Positions 43,505-56,587 of a DNA stretch of 64,000 nucleotides are shown one piece after another. Numbering within the stretch: the stretch's first letter is position 1; each line of letters begins with the position of its first letter. Under the pieces are notes generated by a model that saw nothing but the letters and a program-made list of their open reading frames with translations, did not search any database and was not told the DNA's origin. The stretch covers positions 434,001 through 498,000 of the forward strand of contig NZ_OZ026461.1 of the NCBI RefSeq assembly GCF_964019765.1. Direction: 5' to 3'. Source of the stretch: Spiroplasma endosymbiont of Panorpa germanica. GTDB lineage: Bacteria > Bacillota_I > Bacilli_A > Mycoplasmatales > Mycoplasmataceae. Made by a program: the position numbers and the translations under genes.

Positions 43505-44830
43505 ATGAGTAATAAAAAAGATATAAACGAAAATGATTTACTACAAGACATTGATAGAGAAAAATTATTTAGTGAAATCAATGATAATAAAATGAAAGAT
43601 TCGGATAAAAGTAGCTTTGTTGAAGCAATCATGGGCAATTATTTTTTAGATAACGACAACATTAACTTTTTAGAAGATTATGGTTATGGATTTTGAAAAT
43701 ATTTAGATAATGAAAAATGTATTTGCCTTAGTGATAAAAAATTTAAGGATTGCTGTAAGAAAAAGATGAAGAGACAAAAAGGATTTGAATTTGTCTCTTT
43801 AGTAGAGAGTCTTGATTCTGAAGAGACTTATAAAAAATATCTAAGTGATGCTAGTGTAAATTTAAATAAAATTATTGAAAAAAATATTCAAGAATCTAAA
43901 TGTTCATTCCCAGATTGTGATAAAAAAGCTATTGAAAATTTCTTATACGATTTTAGCAATATAAAAAATAACTATCTTTCAGTGGTTAAAAAAAATATTT
44001 TAGATACAAGATTTACTATGGGAGAAAATTTCTTTCAACCAGTTGAGTCTGAGATGTTTAGTTTCTTTGGGTTTTGTGAAGAGCATGATAATTTAACATC
44101 ATTGGAAAGTCTTAAACTAGATCTTAATTCAAGCCAGTTATCAATTGCGATGTTTAATTACAGAAATCTAGCATACAAAAAAAGTCGTCTTGAAAATTTT
44201 TATCAGACAATTTATGAGGAATTTATTGATAACTATTTAAATGTTTCAAAAGAGGGTTATCAAGCGATGATGGTATTCAAATTAAGAAGAACCATTAATT
44301 CAATCTTGGCAATCAGAAATATGTTTGAAAAATTAAAAGAAGCTATTAAAAATAATGATTTTAAAGAATTCAATTTCCAAAGTTTTGAGCTAAAGAAACA
44401 AGATAATTTTGTAGTCAGGGACCTGATTTATTTCCAAGTTACTCCAAAAAGTTACACAGTTATTAATTCAGTAAATAACCCCTTAATAAATGAGGATATC
44501 GCCTTAATTAGTTTATTTCAGGTTAAGAAAAGCTCGATTGTCCAATTTATGTATTTAAAAAGATCAAGCAAAATTGAAAGTTATTTTCAAGAATGAAAAG
44601 AAATTAACGAAGATAAGTTGAATAATTTAGAAAGTTGAGTTACCAACAATGCTCTAATTCTTACTGACAATATACTAATTTCTCAAAAAATGTGATCAAA
44701 GCTATCTCATGAGGACAAAATACTATATAGTGCATTAAATAAATTTAGATTTGAGAATCCAAAGCCTGGTCAGGAGTTTATTAAAATGAAATTCTTCGCT
44801 GGTTTTCAAAAGGGGAGTAATTTTTTCTAA
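43505..44830 (+). CDS. SEC-C motif zinc-binding protein of unknown function
   Basis: A 441-residue soluble protein. Residues 72-86 match the SEC-C zinc motif of SecA and many other proteins (C-x-C-L-S-x-K-K-F-K-x-C-C, with Cys 72, 74, 83 and 84). A second possible zinc site is formed by Cys 133, Cys 138, Cys 191 and His 194 (C-x4-C and C-x2-H). The rest is helical and charged and has no catalytic motif that I recognise. Three genes follow one another closely (43505, 44845, 45444), so it probably works with the two membrane proteins downstream. Several Trp residues are encoded by TGA. Confidence 0.75.
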
Positions 44831-44844
44831 GAGGGGACTTGTAA

Positions 44845-45441
44845 ATGTCGTTTAAATGAATAACCTTAACAGTATTAATCGTTTTATATGTTTTTGCCTT
44901 GGTTATCACAGGAGTTTTAGCTTTAAGATACCAAAAAAAACATAAAAAATTTAAGACTGTAAATGAGCAAATGATAATTCTCCTAAAAGATGCAGAAAAA
45001 GAATTTTTAACCTCTAAAAACAGTTATAGTTGTAAATACCCGTTGCCAAAAAATGAGGATTTATTATTTCAAACAGAGAATGTTTGTGGCTTTAAAAAAA
45101 GTGTTAAAAAAAGGGAAGATGAAGATTTTTATATTAAAGCTGAGTTTTTTTTGGAAAAACAAACAATGAAAGAAAATTATTCTTTAAAGAATAACAAGTA
45201 TAAGAATTTTGATTTTCAAGGAGAGTTAATACTTTCAAACTTTAGAATGCTGCTACAAAATGAGGATGGCTTTTTACAACTACCAATTCAAGATATTAAA
45301 GAAGTTAAACCAATGGTTTTTAATGTAAATTCAAATTATCAAATTGGAATATTTTTATTGACTGAGAAAACAGATTATAAAATCGTAACTGAAAATATGC
45401 AACTTTATTACTTTTTGAAAAAAATATCTAAGGAGGATTAA
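44845..45441 (+). CDS. Single-span membrane protein with PH/GRAM-like domain
   Basis: A 198-residue protein with one N-terminal membrane helix (about residues 6-27), a basic stretch, and a cytosolic-side domain ending in a pattern typical of bacterial PH/GRAM folds: F-x-GELILSNFRMLLQ followed by LQLPIQDIKEVKP and closing strands. PH-like modules bind membranes or proteins. The start ATG follows GAGGGG, 14 bp after the SEC-C gene. The domain call is by eye and moderate. Confidence 0.6.
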
Positions 45442-45443
45442 TC

Positions 45444-45983
45444 TTGGATCAAAATCAATTGTTTGCCTTGAGTGGTTTAATACTTTCAATACTAATTTCT
45501 TTAGTATTTTTGTTTTTTTGAGTTAATTTATATATGAGATTATTACAAGTGAGAAAACTTAAAAATGAAAATGAATATTTCGTCAATGTTAATTTAAAAA
45601 GGATGGTTCTAATAATAGTGCCGGTCATCATGGTATTGCTATTAATTTTAATCACAGTTTTTTCAGTACTATTTTTGAGAAGTAAAACAATGATTTTCAG
45701 CTATTTATTTCAGTTTATTTTCCTAGGTTATGTTATCATTATGATTTGAGAGATTATTTTGATTTCTAAAAAGGGCAATTCGCTTGAGATTGTAAAGACT
45801 GCAAATTGATTAATTTTAGTTTCGGAGATAATTGAAATTAAAGATATTGTTAAGGTTGAATTTGATTTTCAACATAAGAATTTAATCTTTAAGATAAAAG
45901 TAAGCGAAACTATGAATAGGGAAGTTAAGGTTAGTTATATAGCAAATTTAAAAGATAGTTTTCATGCTGATTTAAGACAGTAA
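45444..45983 (+). CDS. Membrane protein with three helices and a PH-like tail
   Basis: A 179-residue protein beginning at TTG 45444 behind AAGGAGG, 2 bp after the previous gene. Hydrophobic segments are at about residues 8-28, 51-73 and 80-102. The ~75-residue C-terminal domain (ANWLILVSEIIEIKDIVKV and following strands) resembles the bacterial PH-like strand order of the preceding gene. The two may form a heteromeric membrane complex, which is inference. A strong hairpin terminator follows. Confidence 0.6.
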
Positions 45984-45984
45984 A

Positions 45985-46009
45985 AAAAGTACTCTATGAG
46001 TACTTTTAT
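45985..46009. terminator. Bidirectional terminator between convergent genes
   Basis: Ten-bp perfect stem AAAAGTACTC/GAGTACTTTT with loop TAT; A-run on one side and T-run on the other. It overlaps the 3' end of the minus-strand lipoprotein gene by 4 bp. Confidence 0.85.
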
Positions 46010-48294
46010 TGTTTATAAATACTTTTAATTGTTCAAAATGAAGAATTTTCAATTGATTCGGTTAGTGCATCTTTTTGAATAAATCCAAATTTATAATAAA
46101 CATATTGCTTTGGAGCCAATCCTTTAGAATTATCATCAGATTTAGAGTATCTTAAAACCAATTCAATTTCTGGTTTCTGACCAACAATGTAATTCATTTC
46201 ACTAATTTCAGTTATTTTAAATGATTTAGAAAATAATATTGGTAGATAGTGCTCTCTTTCCAAAATTGCTGAATATTCATTTGAATAAATAAACATTTTT
46301 TGTAAACCTTGAACAGTATTTTTTAAGGTTGTTCCGCTATATTCATTTTTAGATTTATCGTCTGACAACAAGTTTTCAAGTCCTTCGTAAAACGACCCCT
46401 TTTTAAAGTTTTCATTCTCCAAATTTGGCATTCCTAATAGTTCAGGGATCGATATCTTAGAACCAGGATTTGAAACACTTTTTAGATACCAACCTTTATT
46501 CATGTTTAATTTAATTAAAGCGGGTAGGGTTTGGATTTTAAAACTATTACTTTTTTGACCTTTATCATCAATTCTTTCATCCAAGGCGTTGTAAATCAAG
46601 TATTCTTCTTTTAAAGTTTCGATTAAATCCTTGATTTTTAAAACATTTAAAGTATTAAAATATTTTTTTCCTTCAGTGTCATAGTTATTTGCTACTTTCG
46701 CAAAAAGGTCAGTTATTTTCATCTGTTCGATGCTAATTAATTCTTTTGGTAAATTAAAGTTAAAAACTGTTGCAATTTGTGAAATTTTGTTATTTAATAA
46801 AGATCTAAGATTTGCAAAATTAGCTTTGCTTTCCGGGGGCAACTCTATTTTTAGTAATTGCAAAACCATTTCCAATAAATTTCCTGATCAAAGATTTTCA
46901 AAAACAAATTTAAGATTTTTGGCAGCAATATCTCCCATTCCCGGTGCTGAGCTATTGATAATTGCTACAACTCCTGAATTTATTGTAATCTGTGATTGCG
47001 ATCCAAGTGCATCAAATACATAAGTAACAATCCTGTCAACAGGATTTTCAACTATTACTGTAGATTTAGATGCTGCAAATTTTGCGACTGAACTAGATAG
47101 GGCGTTTGTAATTGGTACAAAACCGTCCACTCGAGCTTGCCTTTTAAACAGGGCATTTAAAGTGGTTAATTTATATTCCTGCTTATTTTCGACTTGAAAT
47201 AAAATCGAGAATAATCTTTGAATCCCATAACCATTGACATCTTTTTCAGGATCGGGAAAGAAGCTCTTAATTACTTTGGTTATCTTTTCCAAATCCAAAA
47301 TTCCGCTAGCGTCAAAATCACTACTTCTAACTTTTTTCAAAATTATCAAATTTTTATCTTTGGCACTAAAAATGTGGTCTGAATCTGTTATATTTTCTAC
47401 ATTTAGATTGCAGTATTGATAATATGATTCCAAGTGTTTTAAAATAACCAGAATAGCATTTACTAATTTTGAAATTACATAAATTAAATCACCATCTGAA
47501 ATACTAACTTTTTTTGATCCTCTAATTATTCCGTCAAAAATATTTGTTAAAATATTTGTTGCATTTGAACCTTTTATTTTGATCGGTGTTGTGGAAGTGA
47601 GTTCTTGACCGCCATCTAACATTATGCTTGTATTAGTCATTTTAGCTAGAGCTAGAGTAATTTGATTAATAGAGTAGTTAATGGCAAATTGTTGATTTTG
47701 ACCCTCTAAAGCTTTAAAATCAAAAATTTCACCAATGGCATTTATGTTATTTGCTGTCATAATTTTACTAAAATTCTGGTACATTGATTCATTTAAAATC
47801 CCGCCTATAGCATCGCTTGTTAAAATCGTGGTAAGTGTGCTAGCGGTTTTTTGATTAAAACCACCACCAAAAACAACTAAAATAGTACTCATTAAGCCAC
47901 TAATTGTATTAGCAAAAGCACTTTGAGGTGTTTTACCTTTTATATTTTGAACATTATTATTTTCATTGGTTTCATTTATAAAATTATTAAAGTTTGTATT
48001 TTTTCCGAATGTTGAATTTAGGACTTGTGAGAAGTTTGTACTTTTATTACCATTGTAGTTTTTTAATAAATCTCCAGCCTTTGAAGATTTATATTTACCC
48101 ATTGTGTAGTCAAGATTAATATCTTCTTCTTGATTTAATATTAATGCGCGACCATAGTAGCTAAAAACTTCTGCTAATGATTTTACTTCCTTACTAACCT
48201 TACTAACCTTTGAAAAAGCTTGACATGCAATTACTGAAGTTGAAGTACTTGTTACAATTGCTAGCGTTCCTAAAATTGACAATAATTTCTTCAT
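46006..48294 (-). CDS. Large paralogous lipoprotein (MOLPALP type), copy A
   Basis: A 762-residue lipoprotein. The signal peptide has lipobox VIAC with Cys 24, followed by a Ser/Lys stretch and the ALILNQEEDINLDYTMGKYK segment matching copy B (VLSDAENININDSLDYYANQ). Further shared parts are SG-x-M-x-x-x-L-V segments near residue 140, LFSILFQVE (copy B has LLTMLFKVD), YNALDERI (copy B has YNALGEVQ), GWYLKSVSNPGSK and YSGTTLKNTVQG (copy B has YSGLFFRKTLTG). The order and size fit the Mollicutes paralogous lipoprotein family MOLPALP. The frame crosses TGA codons and ends at TAA 46006-46008. The function is unknown; it is expected on the outer membrane face. Confidence 0.8.
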
Positions 48295-48318
48295 TAAAAT
48301 TCTACCCCTTATTAAATT

Positions 48319-48327
48319 ATTATAGCA
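48319..48327 (-). promoter_or_regulatory. Extended -10 promoter of copy A
   Basis: On the minus strand TGCTATAAT, about 25 bp upstream of the start, with AAGGGG as ribosome site. Confidence 0.55.
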
Positions 48328-48361
48328 CTTAATTTTTATAAACTATTAAAAAAATAACATA

Positions 48362-50599
48362 TTAGTGTTTATTTTTCATTCCAATCATTTCCCAAAATTT
48401 AGAAATATTATATTTTTCGTCTTTAATTTCGTGTGTCTTAAAGGCAAAGTGATATAGGTGGACTTTTTTAGTAACAGGTGAAGTATACTCAATATCATAT
48501 TCAATAATCTCTTGATCTGTTTCAGAATTCAAAGAAATTAGGTTGAATTGTTTAAAATTACCCGAGTCTAAATAGGGGGTAAAGACTTTTTTATAAACAT
48601 CCATCATTTCATAACTTACAAAATTTAGAATTTCAATTATTCCAGTTAATGTTTTTCTAAAAAATAGTCCCGAATAGTCGCCATTACCTGATTTATCATC
48701 TAAAATATTATGCAAGCTACCAAAAAGGGAATTATCAATAAGTGTCTGGTTTTGCTTATCAAACCCAAGAAATAAACTAATGTCCATCTTTTTGCCATCT
48801 TTTTGAACATATCATCCGGGATTGACTAATAGATTTAAAATTAGCGTAATACCACTTTGTTTTTGGTTGTTGAATTGCACCTCTCCTAGGGCGTTATAGG
48901 CATAATCCTCTTGACCTAGAACTGTAAAAATTTTCTTGATATCATTTAGGTTAATCTCAACTTTATCTAAACCTTCATAATTTTTTCTAAAAGCAATTAC
49001 AGCATCTCTCAAAGAAATATTTATTAGAGATTCTAATACCAAAGGTAGTTCTAAGCCAAATAGACTCAAAAGCTTCTTCAAAGGAGTTTTAAATATTTGA
49101 TTTAAATTTTTTATGCCATCTAGAACATTGCTGTCCATTGAGTCGGCAAATAGGCTTAATAAATCTTTGATTATTGTTCCTGAGTAAAGTTCGTTAAAAA
49201 TGTTATTCATTTTTTTAACGATTTCTGGATTTGTTAGGGTTTCATGAATATCTGGTGCAGCGGCTTTGATCAAATTTAAAGTAATTTGATTGAAACCAAA
49301 TTCTGCTCCATTTGTTGTGGCGATTACTATTTTGTAAATTAAATTATGAATTGCTCCTTTAATGATGCTTGGTATTCCTTCAATGTATTTTAAACCCTTT
49401 CCAATACCAACAATTAGTTGAGAATAACCTTTATTAACGATGGAATTCCCAATTAGTGAATATTCATGTCTATCTAAATTATCAACTTTAAACAACATTG
49501 TCAGTAATTTTTGAAATCCAAATCCATTTAAGTTAGTTGAATTATCATCGAAAACATCATGAAGTATATCAAGAAGATATCTGAAATTTATTGTACTGTT
49601 TGTATCAAAGTTTTTACCACGAACATCATTAACAATTGTTAAATCGCTAATTTCATTTCCAAAAAGATTTAAGTGAGATTGAGCTCCAACATTAACTGTA
49701 TTATCATATTCTTCAAAAGCAGCGATATATTTAACCATAATAATTAAACTTTTAATTATGTAAGAAATTGCAGGTACAATATTGTTCATATCAACTTCAA
49801 TTTTTGTTTCCCCAGAAATTATGCCACCAATTATTTTTTCCATAACATAAGTTGCATCTCCGGTGTTTTTTGAACCAGTTTCCGGGAAAGGTGTAAATAA
49901 AGTTAATTTTTCATTTGAATCAGGTTCTATTAAAGTGTCTTGACCCAATAATTGCGCTAATCCGATTGTTAGTGAATTAACTGAGTAGTCAATTGCTTGT
50001 TGATTAGTTTTCCCAACTAAGTCATCAAAATCAAAAGCTCACTCTAATTTACTCAAGGTTTCAGCATTCAAAAATTTACTAATTGTCTCAATTAATTCTG
50101 GAGTTAAAACACCTCTAATAGCTTCACTTTTTAATAACCCTTCAATAACTGTGGCTTCTTTGATTCCAAAACCATTTTTAATTGCCAACACCAGAACATT
50201 TAAAATTGAACTAATTTGATTAAAAGTATCATCTGTAAATGATCTTGAACCACTCAAATTTAACCCATTTGCGTTTAAATTTGAGAAAAATTCCGGGTTG
50301 GGATTGTTGCTGTTAAAGGTATTTTTAAAAAGAGTTTTCATTAATGAGTTATTATTGGCATTCAGGTTAGGCATTAATGTATTGATTTTTTGATTAGCAT
50401 AATAATCCAAGCTATCATTAATATTTATATTTTCCGCATCACTTAATACATAAGATTGGCTAACAAATTTTGTCACTTGTGCTAAAGTAAATTTTGATGT
50501 ATTTTTATTAATTTCACCAGTAAGTACGCTACAACTTGTAACAATAACTGAACTAGAAGCGATTGATGTGACTCCCAAAATTGATAATAATTTTTTCAT
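48362..50599 (-). CDS. Large paralogous lipoprotein (MOLPALP type), copy B
   Basis: A 745-residue lipoprotein, signal peptide with lipobox VTSC and Cys 23. It is related along its length to the neighbouring copy A, with the same order of conserved blocks, so the two come from a tandem duplication with strong divergence. The frame crosses TGA (Trp) codons at about 50036 and 48809 and ends at TAA 48362-48364. The ribosome site GGAGGG is strong. It is divergent from the giant FtsX permease (109-bp gap), an arrangement that suggests joint regulation and perhaps joint function in surface protein handling. Confidence 0.8.
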
Positions 50600-50648
50600 T
50601 TTCTTGACCCTCCACTTTTAAGTGTTTTTAATATATTACACTAAATAG

Positions 50649-50677
50649 TTGTATTTTTTTGCTTATTATATTAAAAT
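50649..50677 (+). promoter_or_regulatory. Promoter of the second FtsX permease
   Basis: TTGTAT, 17-bp spacer, TAAAAT, in the 109-bp divergent region shared with copy B. Confidence 0.5.
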
Positions 50678-50707
50678 ATTTTAGATTAAAAGAGGGTTCA
50701 ATGGGCA

Positions 50708-53700
50708 ATGAAAAACACGAGTAGAGGAAATAAAAAATTATTTTTTAAGCAAAGTTTTAAAAATATCTTCAAATTTAGAGTTCAATTCATAATTGTTATT
50801 GTTTTAACTTTCATGTCTACAATGATTTTGACTGTTTCAATGGGTATTACTTCAATTATTAGAAGTAATCACAATGAGATAGTTAATACAGGAAACAAAT
50901 TTGATTACGAGTATCAGTATCAATTTCAACAGAAAAGAAGTGCTGAGGGGCCAAATGAAACAATCCCTTTAAACGACTACATAAATTCAGATTTTTCAAC
51001 TTTTAATAATGATGTTGACGGTTTTGGAGAAAAAAAATCTGAAAACGCCTTTAATTTCCTTCTTAGTTCAGATCCAAAAGTTAAAGCAGAAGAAGAAAAC
51101 TTTTTGATTCGATTTTATAAAAGTGAACATTTTCAAGAAGCAGTTTATAATCTTTTCTATTCGAATGCCAATGGTATTACTGATGACATTTTAAACTACG
51201 ACTTCAATCCAAATAAAGGTACCCCCGAATATAACAATAAAAATATTTTTTACAAATTTGATAATAAATTTCTAAACGCTACTTTAGTTGGTTTAAAAGA
51301 AGAATATGCTAAAGATTTGGGATGTAATCCAAATCAAAAACCATTGGATTACACAAAATATACAGCAGCTGGAATGTATACGCAAAAATTTGGTTGTTCA
51401 TGATTGGAAGAAATTGAAAGTGATAACGGAATGAAAGTATATATGAATTATGCTTTTCAAAACTTAATCAAAACTAATTTTGTTCATTTTTCAGACTATG
51501 CTAATTTCTACATGAATAAGATTTTAGATGAATTGGCACTAAGCGGTAAAACTCCTAGTTTTACTGCAGTAAATGATCTTTGAAAAATTGAAAATCCAGG
51601 TTTTGATTTAGTTCAAACTTCTTCGGCAAAACCTATTACAAAAGAGCAAGCAGTCAATCTAACCGAACTTTTCTTCGAATATATTTTAGGTTTTCAAACA
51701 ACGATTGAAAAGACTAAAAGCATTCCAATTAAAAAAGAATTTTTAATTTCTGAACATGGATTATGAGTTAATGAATTATCGATTTCCTCATTTAATGAAG
51801 ACAATAAGGTTGAAGCGGGTAAACAATTTTTATCTTCACAAGTTGATGTTTTTAAATTCGGAAGACGTGGGCAAGTGAACTTAATGGTAGTTTCTACTAA
51901 AGATAATATGCTTGTTTCTCATAGGTGACTAAATGACCACTCGACAATTACAGGTCTTAACGAGGATGATGTAAGTAACACAGCAGCAATGGACATTGAT
52001 CACAATTTTTATAGTTACCCTAGACAATGGGATTTTGAAAATTATATTCAAGATTCAGCTCCGATTAAGAGTTCTATGTTTTTATTGCACCAAAAAAATA
52101 CAGCCGAAATAGTTGATTTTGATGCCAATATTAGAACAGAATTGTTCTATTTTGACAATGAAAGTCAGAGTAAGTTTAGAGCTGTGGTCATAAATGAAAA
52201 AGAGCCTGACTCTAATTTAACAATAATTAAAGGTAAAATGCCTAGATCAAATAACGAAGTTGCAATATCACAACAGTATGCCAAAAGAAATAACTTGAGA
52301 ATTGGAAATTTAATCTCAATTGGAGGAACTACTGTTATTATTTCTGGTTTTGCCACTGATAAATATTCGTTTTATCCAATGAGCGATAAGGATGTTCCAC
52401 TTCCTGATAATAAAAATGGTGTGGTAATTTATGGTTTTAAAGGAACAATTGGACAGATTGGGACACAAGGATTTCAAAACTATATTTCAAATTACAACAC
52501 AGTCTTTTTAACTAACAAGGGTAATGAAGCAACTAAAAAGGATCGCAGCAACTTATACAGTGCTTTACTATCAAATGAACCAAAGAGAATGGGGCAGTCA
52601 TATAATTTTATTAAAAGCTATGCAGATTCTCCAATCAAAAACGCAGATAAAGGAATTGGTAGATACAGTTCTCTATACCCAATTCGTTCATTTGAAGATT
52701 CAAATTTTAGCTTAAATTGAACCCTTTATTCAAGTGTTATCAGATTGTTTAATATTTTTACCATCGCTTCAACTATGATTATTGCGGCTATTTCACTTGC
52801 TGCGATTGCTATTGGTATTAGTAAAACTATCAAATCTAATATGGGTCAAATAATAAATTTAAAAGCTTTGGGAGTTCGTTCTTCTGAAATTGGTTTCTCA
52901 TACCTTGTTTATGGATTCTTGGTAATTGCAACAATTCCAGTTGCTTGATTTGTGAGTTCATTGCTACAAATCCCGCTATTTAATATTTTCGCCAATTACT
53001 TTTCTGCTCCGTATAATTCGGTTCACTTTTATTGATTACCATTATTGATTAGTGTCATTATTCTAGGGGGAGTAGCTTGCCTAGTATCTTACTTAAAAAC
53101 AACTTCTTTAACTAAAGGCAGTGTTGTTGAGTTACAAGAAATGAAAGATGAAGTAAAGAGATCTAAAATTATTGATAAAATTAAAAATACTTGATTTAAA
53201 AATGCTTCATTTTCAAAACGATTTAGTATTGATATTGCCTCAACAGGTTCGCGTCAAACGTGAATGGTGGCTTCGACTATTTTTATTTCCTCATTCTTTA
53301 TTGGTGGAACGCTAGCATTACCATCGATTGCCATTAATTTTAAAGAATCTTATTACAAAAGTATTAAGTACAGCAATGAATACTCAACTTATTTACCAGT
53401 AGGTAACTCGCCGTTTTCAAAAAGTACTTTGAATATTTGAGAAGGTCATGATGCCTTAGAAAAAGATTGAAAAGAAACTGATTTATTTAAAAATTGAGGA
53501 ATGAATGGATATTATGCGGATAGAAATAATTATACTGCCACATCTCATAATGTTGGGGTTGTTCCAAACCTAATAAATTCAGGTACAAATGGTGATATTA
53601 ATGTTGATTGAACAGTTGAATATATAGTAAAAAACCTACAAGATATGGTGCCAATCGTTTCAAGTATTTTTGGTACTAACTTTTATAATGTAATTGGTCA

Positions 53701-55855
53701 AGCATTCTCTGTTGGTGAGTTAGAACAGTTCCTTTCATGAATTACTCACACAACAAACCAACCAGGAACAAACAATCCGTGAGAAAACGACAAACAACGT
53801 GAAGAAAATCTAAGCAAACTTAGTGACACCTTGACTAAGGGATTGGGTCCAATTTTAAGTTTAGTAATGGGTTCGATTACTGATGATGGTCAAAAACCTA
53901 ATTTAGATGATGATTGAAAAACCCAAATCCTAAATTCAATTATTGGATCAGTGCCTCCATACGTGAAAGCTTATGTAAACCAAAGTGAAAGTCGCAAAAA
54001 CCAATTTGCCTTTGGTTATTCTTATGACCAGTTCATACCAAATAAGGAAACTCTAGCAACTAAAATTGATTTTAAAACTGCAGATAGTCGTAATATAAAA
54101 ATAACTGGATTACCTCAAAATCAAGAAGCTTACTTATTGAATAAAAAAGAGTTTAGTAACACTAGGATTTCGAAAAGTACAAACGAAAAAATTGCTCAAA
54201 TTTTAGAGGGAAATTATGAAGGTGGCGATATTGAGGAAAATGGAATAAAAATCTATAATAAAGAAAACAAAACTATCCTAATTCCTGTAATTGCCAATCG
54301 CCAAGCAGAATCAAATCTAGATTTTAGTAAAGATAAAATCATTTCAGATATTAGTCCTGAAAAATCTCAAATAACATACTTAAGCAAAAACGGCTATAAA
54401 AATTTACCAAAAGGTGCTTGAATCTATGATGATTTGGACTATAACGAATTAGTAAAATCACAGTCAAAAGAAGAAAAAGAAGCAGCAAGATTTTTAAATC
54501 CGTTTGCCTTAGATAACAATAAATTCACCTACAATCAATCAATTAACGATAAAAAATTAGCTGATGGAGCATTTATGTTTGTTGACTGAGACTACAACGA
54601 TGCAGGACAAATTGTTGGTTCACACTTAAGACCTTACTATAACTATAATAATTTACAGTTGTGATTTCCTGAAGATGAAATTGATTCATCAGAATTAACC
54701 AATAATGTTGCTGGGGTAAATAAAAATGCCCAATGATTAGAATCAGCTATTAGCAGTGATAGAGTTCCAAATGAAGTTAAAAAAGCATGAAAGAAAACTG
54801 ATGGCCAAACTACTTGAAGCAAAGTCTTACCATATGATTTATCATATGATAGTAATTGAACAAAACCTGTTAAAAATCTTCAAGGAGGAGAGTTGAATCA
54901 CCTTTTAAATAAAGTTAAATACTTTATGCAAAGTCAACTAAGCGGTAGTGATGGCTACTTCTTGGGAGTTTCGAGAGGAATTAATTCAATTAAAAATAAT
55001 CAATTAAATAAAGTTGAAATAATTAATGTGGGAGAATTGAATTCTTACAATGATAACATTATTATCGCAGATCAAGAAGTTGTTAATAATTTAGCAGGAT
55101 TTTCAAATACTTATTTCTCACCATATGACTATAATCCAGTAGGTGAGCAGTCAGGTTCTTATAAAGGGATAAAAACCTATTCAACTGTTGATCCAAAAAA
55201 TTTGGTTGATCGAGATTTATCAAACCAGTTTAGAAATGGTTTCAATTCAAAAATTAACTATTGGTGAAATACTAAATTAAGTAATGTTGATGAAACTATT
55301 GGAATTACCTCTTATGTTTCATTTAATAATAAAGAAAGAACTGGTAATTTTGCTGTTGGAGGATCAAATCATTTTCCAATTACAACATCCTATGAAACCC
55401 AGAACTTGCTAAGTGAAACTAAAGCTCTGGTAAACCAAATTTCTGGAATGGCTGCACTTATTGGAGTGTTGATAGTTTCAATAATTATAATTACATCATC
55501 TCTATTTGTAATTCTAATTTGTGACTTACTAGTCTCAAAAAATAGTCGTTTTATTGTTTTAATGAAATCGCTTGGATATTCAAAAATGCGTTTAGTTCGA
55601 TATATTATAGGAACTGTAACTATATTTAGTATTATCGGTTTTGTAATAGGATTAGGGTTATCATATTTAGGATTATGAGCATTAATCGAGTATATTTCAA
55701 AAGTTGGAGGCGTCGCCATACCATTTGCCTTAACTTGGTGAGCTCCATTCTTGGCTGTTATACTAATTGGAGGTGCTTATTCATTAAGTATCTTTGCTGC
55801 TATGTATAAGGTTGTTAATACTTCGCCCCATATTTTAACCACAGTATCAGAATAA
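50708..55855 (+). CDS. Giant FtsX-type ABC permease (1715 residues)
   Basis: A 1715-residue protein, the longest in the window, with the same plan as the 21745 gene. It has an N-terminal helix (about 23-45) and a ~630-residue outer domain; FtsX unit 1 is at about 678-810 with an IINLKALGVRSSEIGF coupling helix. A helix near 855 precedes a second outer domain of about 700 residues, and FtsX unit 2 is at about 1578-1715 (RFIVLMKSLGYSKMRL). The two proteins are distant paralogs. No ABC ATPase gene is adjacent. AGAGGG precedes ATG 50708 by 11 bp. It probably acts with surface lipoproteins such as the divergent MOLPALP pair; the transported substrate is unknown. Confidence 0.85.
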
Positions 55856-55863
55856 TATTAATT

Positions 55864-55895
55864 AAAATCTTCAATTGCTATTGAGGATTTTTTTA
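55864..55895 (+). terminator. Terminator after the second FtsX permease
   Basis: Eleven-bp stem (one G-T pair) AAAATCTTCAA/TTGAGGATTTT, loop TTGCTA, T-run. Confidence 0.8.
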
Positions 55896-55922
55896 TCTAT
55901 ACTATTAAAAGAGGTATATATT

Positions 55923-56516
55923 ATGCAAATTAAACAGGCTGTATTCATAAAATCGGCAGCAAAAAAAGAGGGTTGATTAATAGATGAAATTCCTGAAGTT
56001 TGCTTTGTGGGAAGAAGTAACGTTGGGAAATCTAGCTTCATTAATGCTTTAACAAACAATAATAAATTAGCCAAAATTTCTTCAACTCCAGGTAAAACTA
56101 GGTTGTTAAATTTTTTTGCAATTAATAATAATAAATTTCGCATCGTTGATGCTCCGGGTTATGGATTTGCTAAGGTAAATATCAGTTTGAAAATACAATT
56201 TGCCGAGATGATGGAAGAATATTTAACTCAACGAGATAATTTGAAATTTGTTTGTCAGTTGGTAGACTTACGTCATGATCCAAGTAAGGATGATATTGAA
56301 ATGTATCAATTCTTCAAAGAATTTGATATTAAAGTCTTTATTATTGCCACAAAGCTTGATAAAGTTAAAAAAAATGACATTGCTAAAAATGAGAAAAATA
56401 TTAAGAAACTTTTAAATTTCAAGGAGGGAGATTACTTTATTAAATTTTCAAATAAAGATCGCAAAAATCTTCATGAGATCACAGATATAATGAGTCAGAT
56501 TTTTGAATTTGACTAA
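55923..56516 (+). CDS. engB: Ribosome biogenesis GTPase EngB (YsxC/YihA)
   Basis: A 197-residue small GTPase needed for assembly of the 50S ribosomal subunit. G1 loop GRSNVGKS is at residues 30-37, the switch segment STPGKTRLLNFF follows, G3 is DAPGYGFA and G4 is TKLDK, the usual EngB set. Length is normal. ATG 55923 follows AGAGGT. It is a single gene between a terminator and the promoter of the ATPase. Confidence 0.95.
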
Positions 56517-56554
56517 ATAATAAATTTATCAAAAATAGATAAAATTATTATTTG

Positions 56555-56563
56555 TGATATAAT
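56555..56563 (+). promoter_or_regulatory. Extended -10 promoter of the P-type ATPase gene
   Basis: TGATATAAT, 24 bp before the start. Confidence 0.6.
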
Positions 56564-56587
56564 TTTTTAAAAGTAGGTAATTATTTA

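Noticed and set aside
46006-50599. Four or five fragmented lipoprotein pseudogenes on the minus strand
   Set aside because: The breaks are all TGA codons in frame. Read as Trp, they give two intact proteins of 762 and 745 residues.
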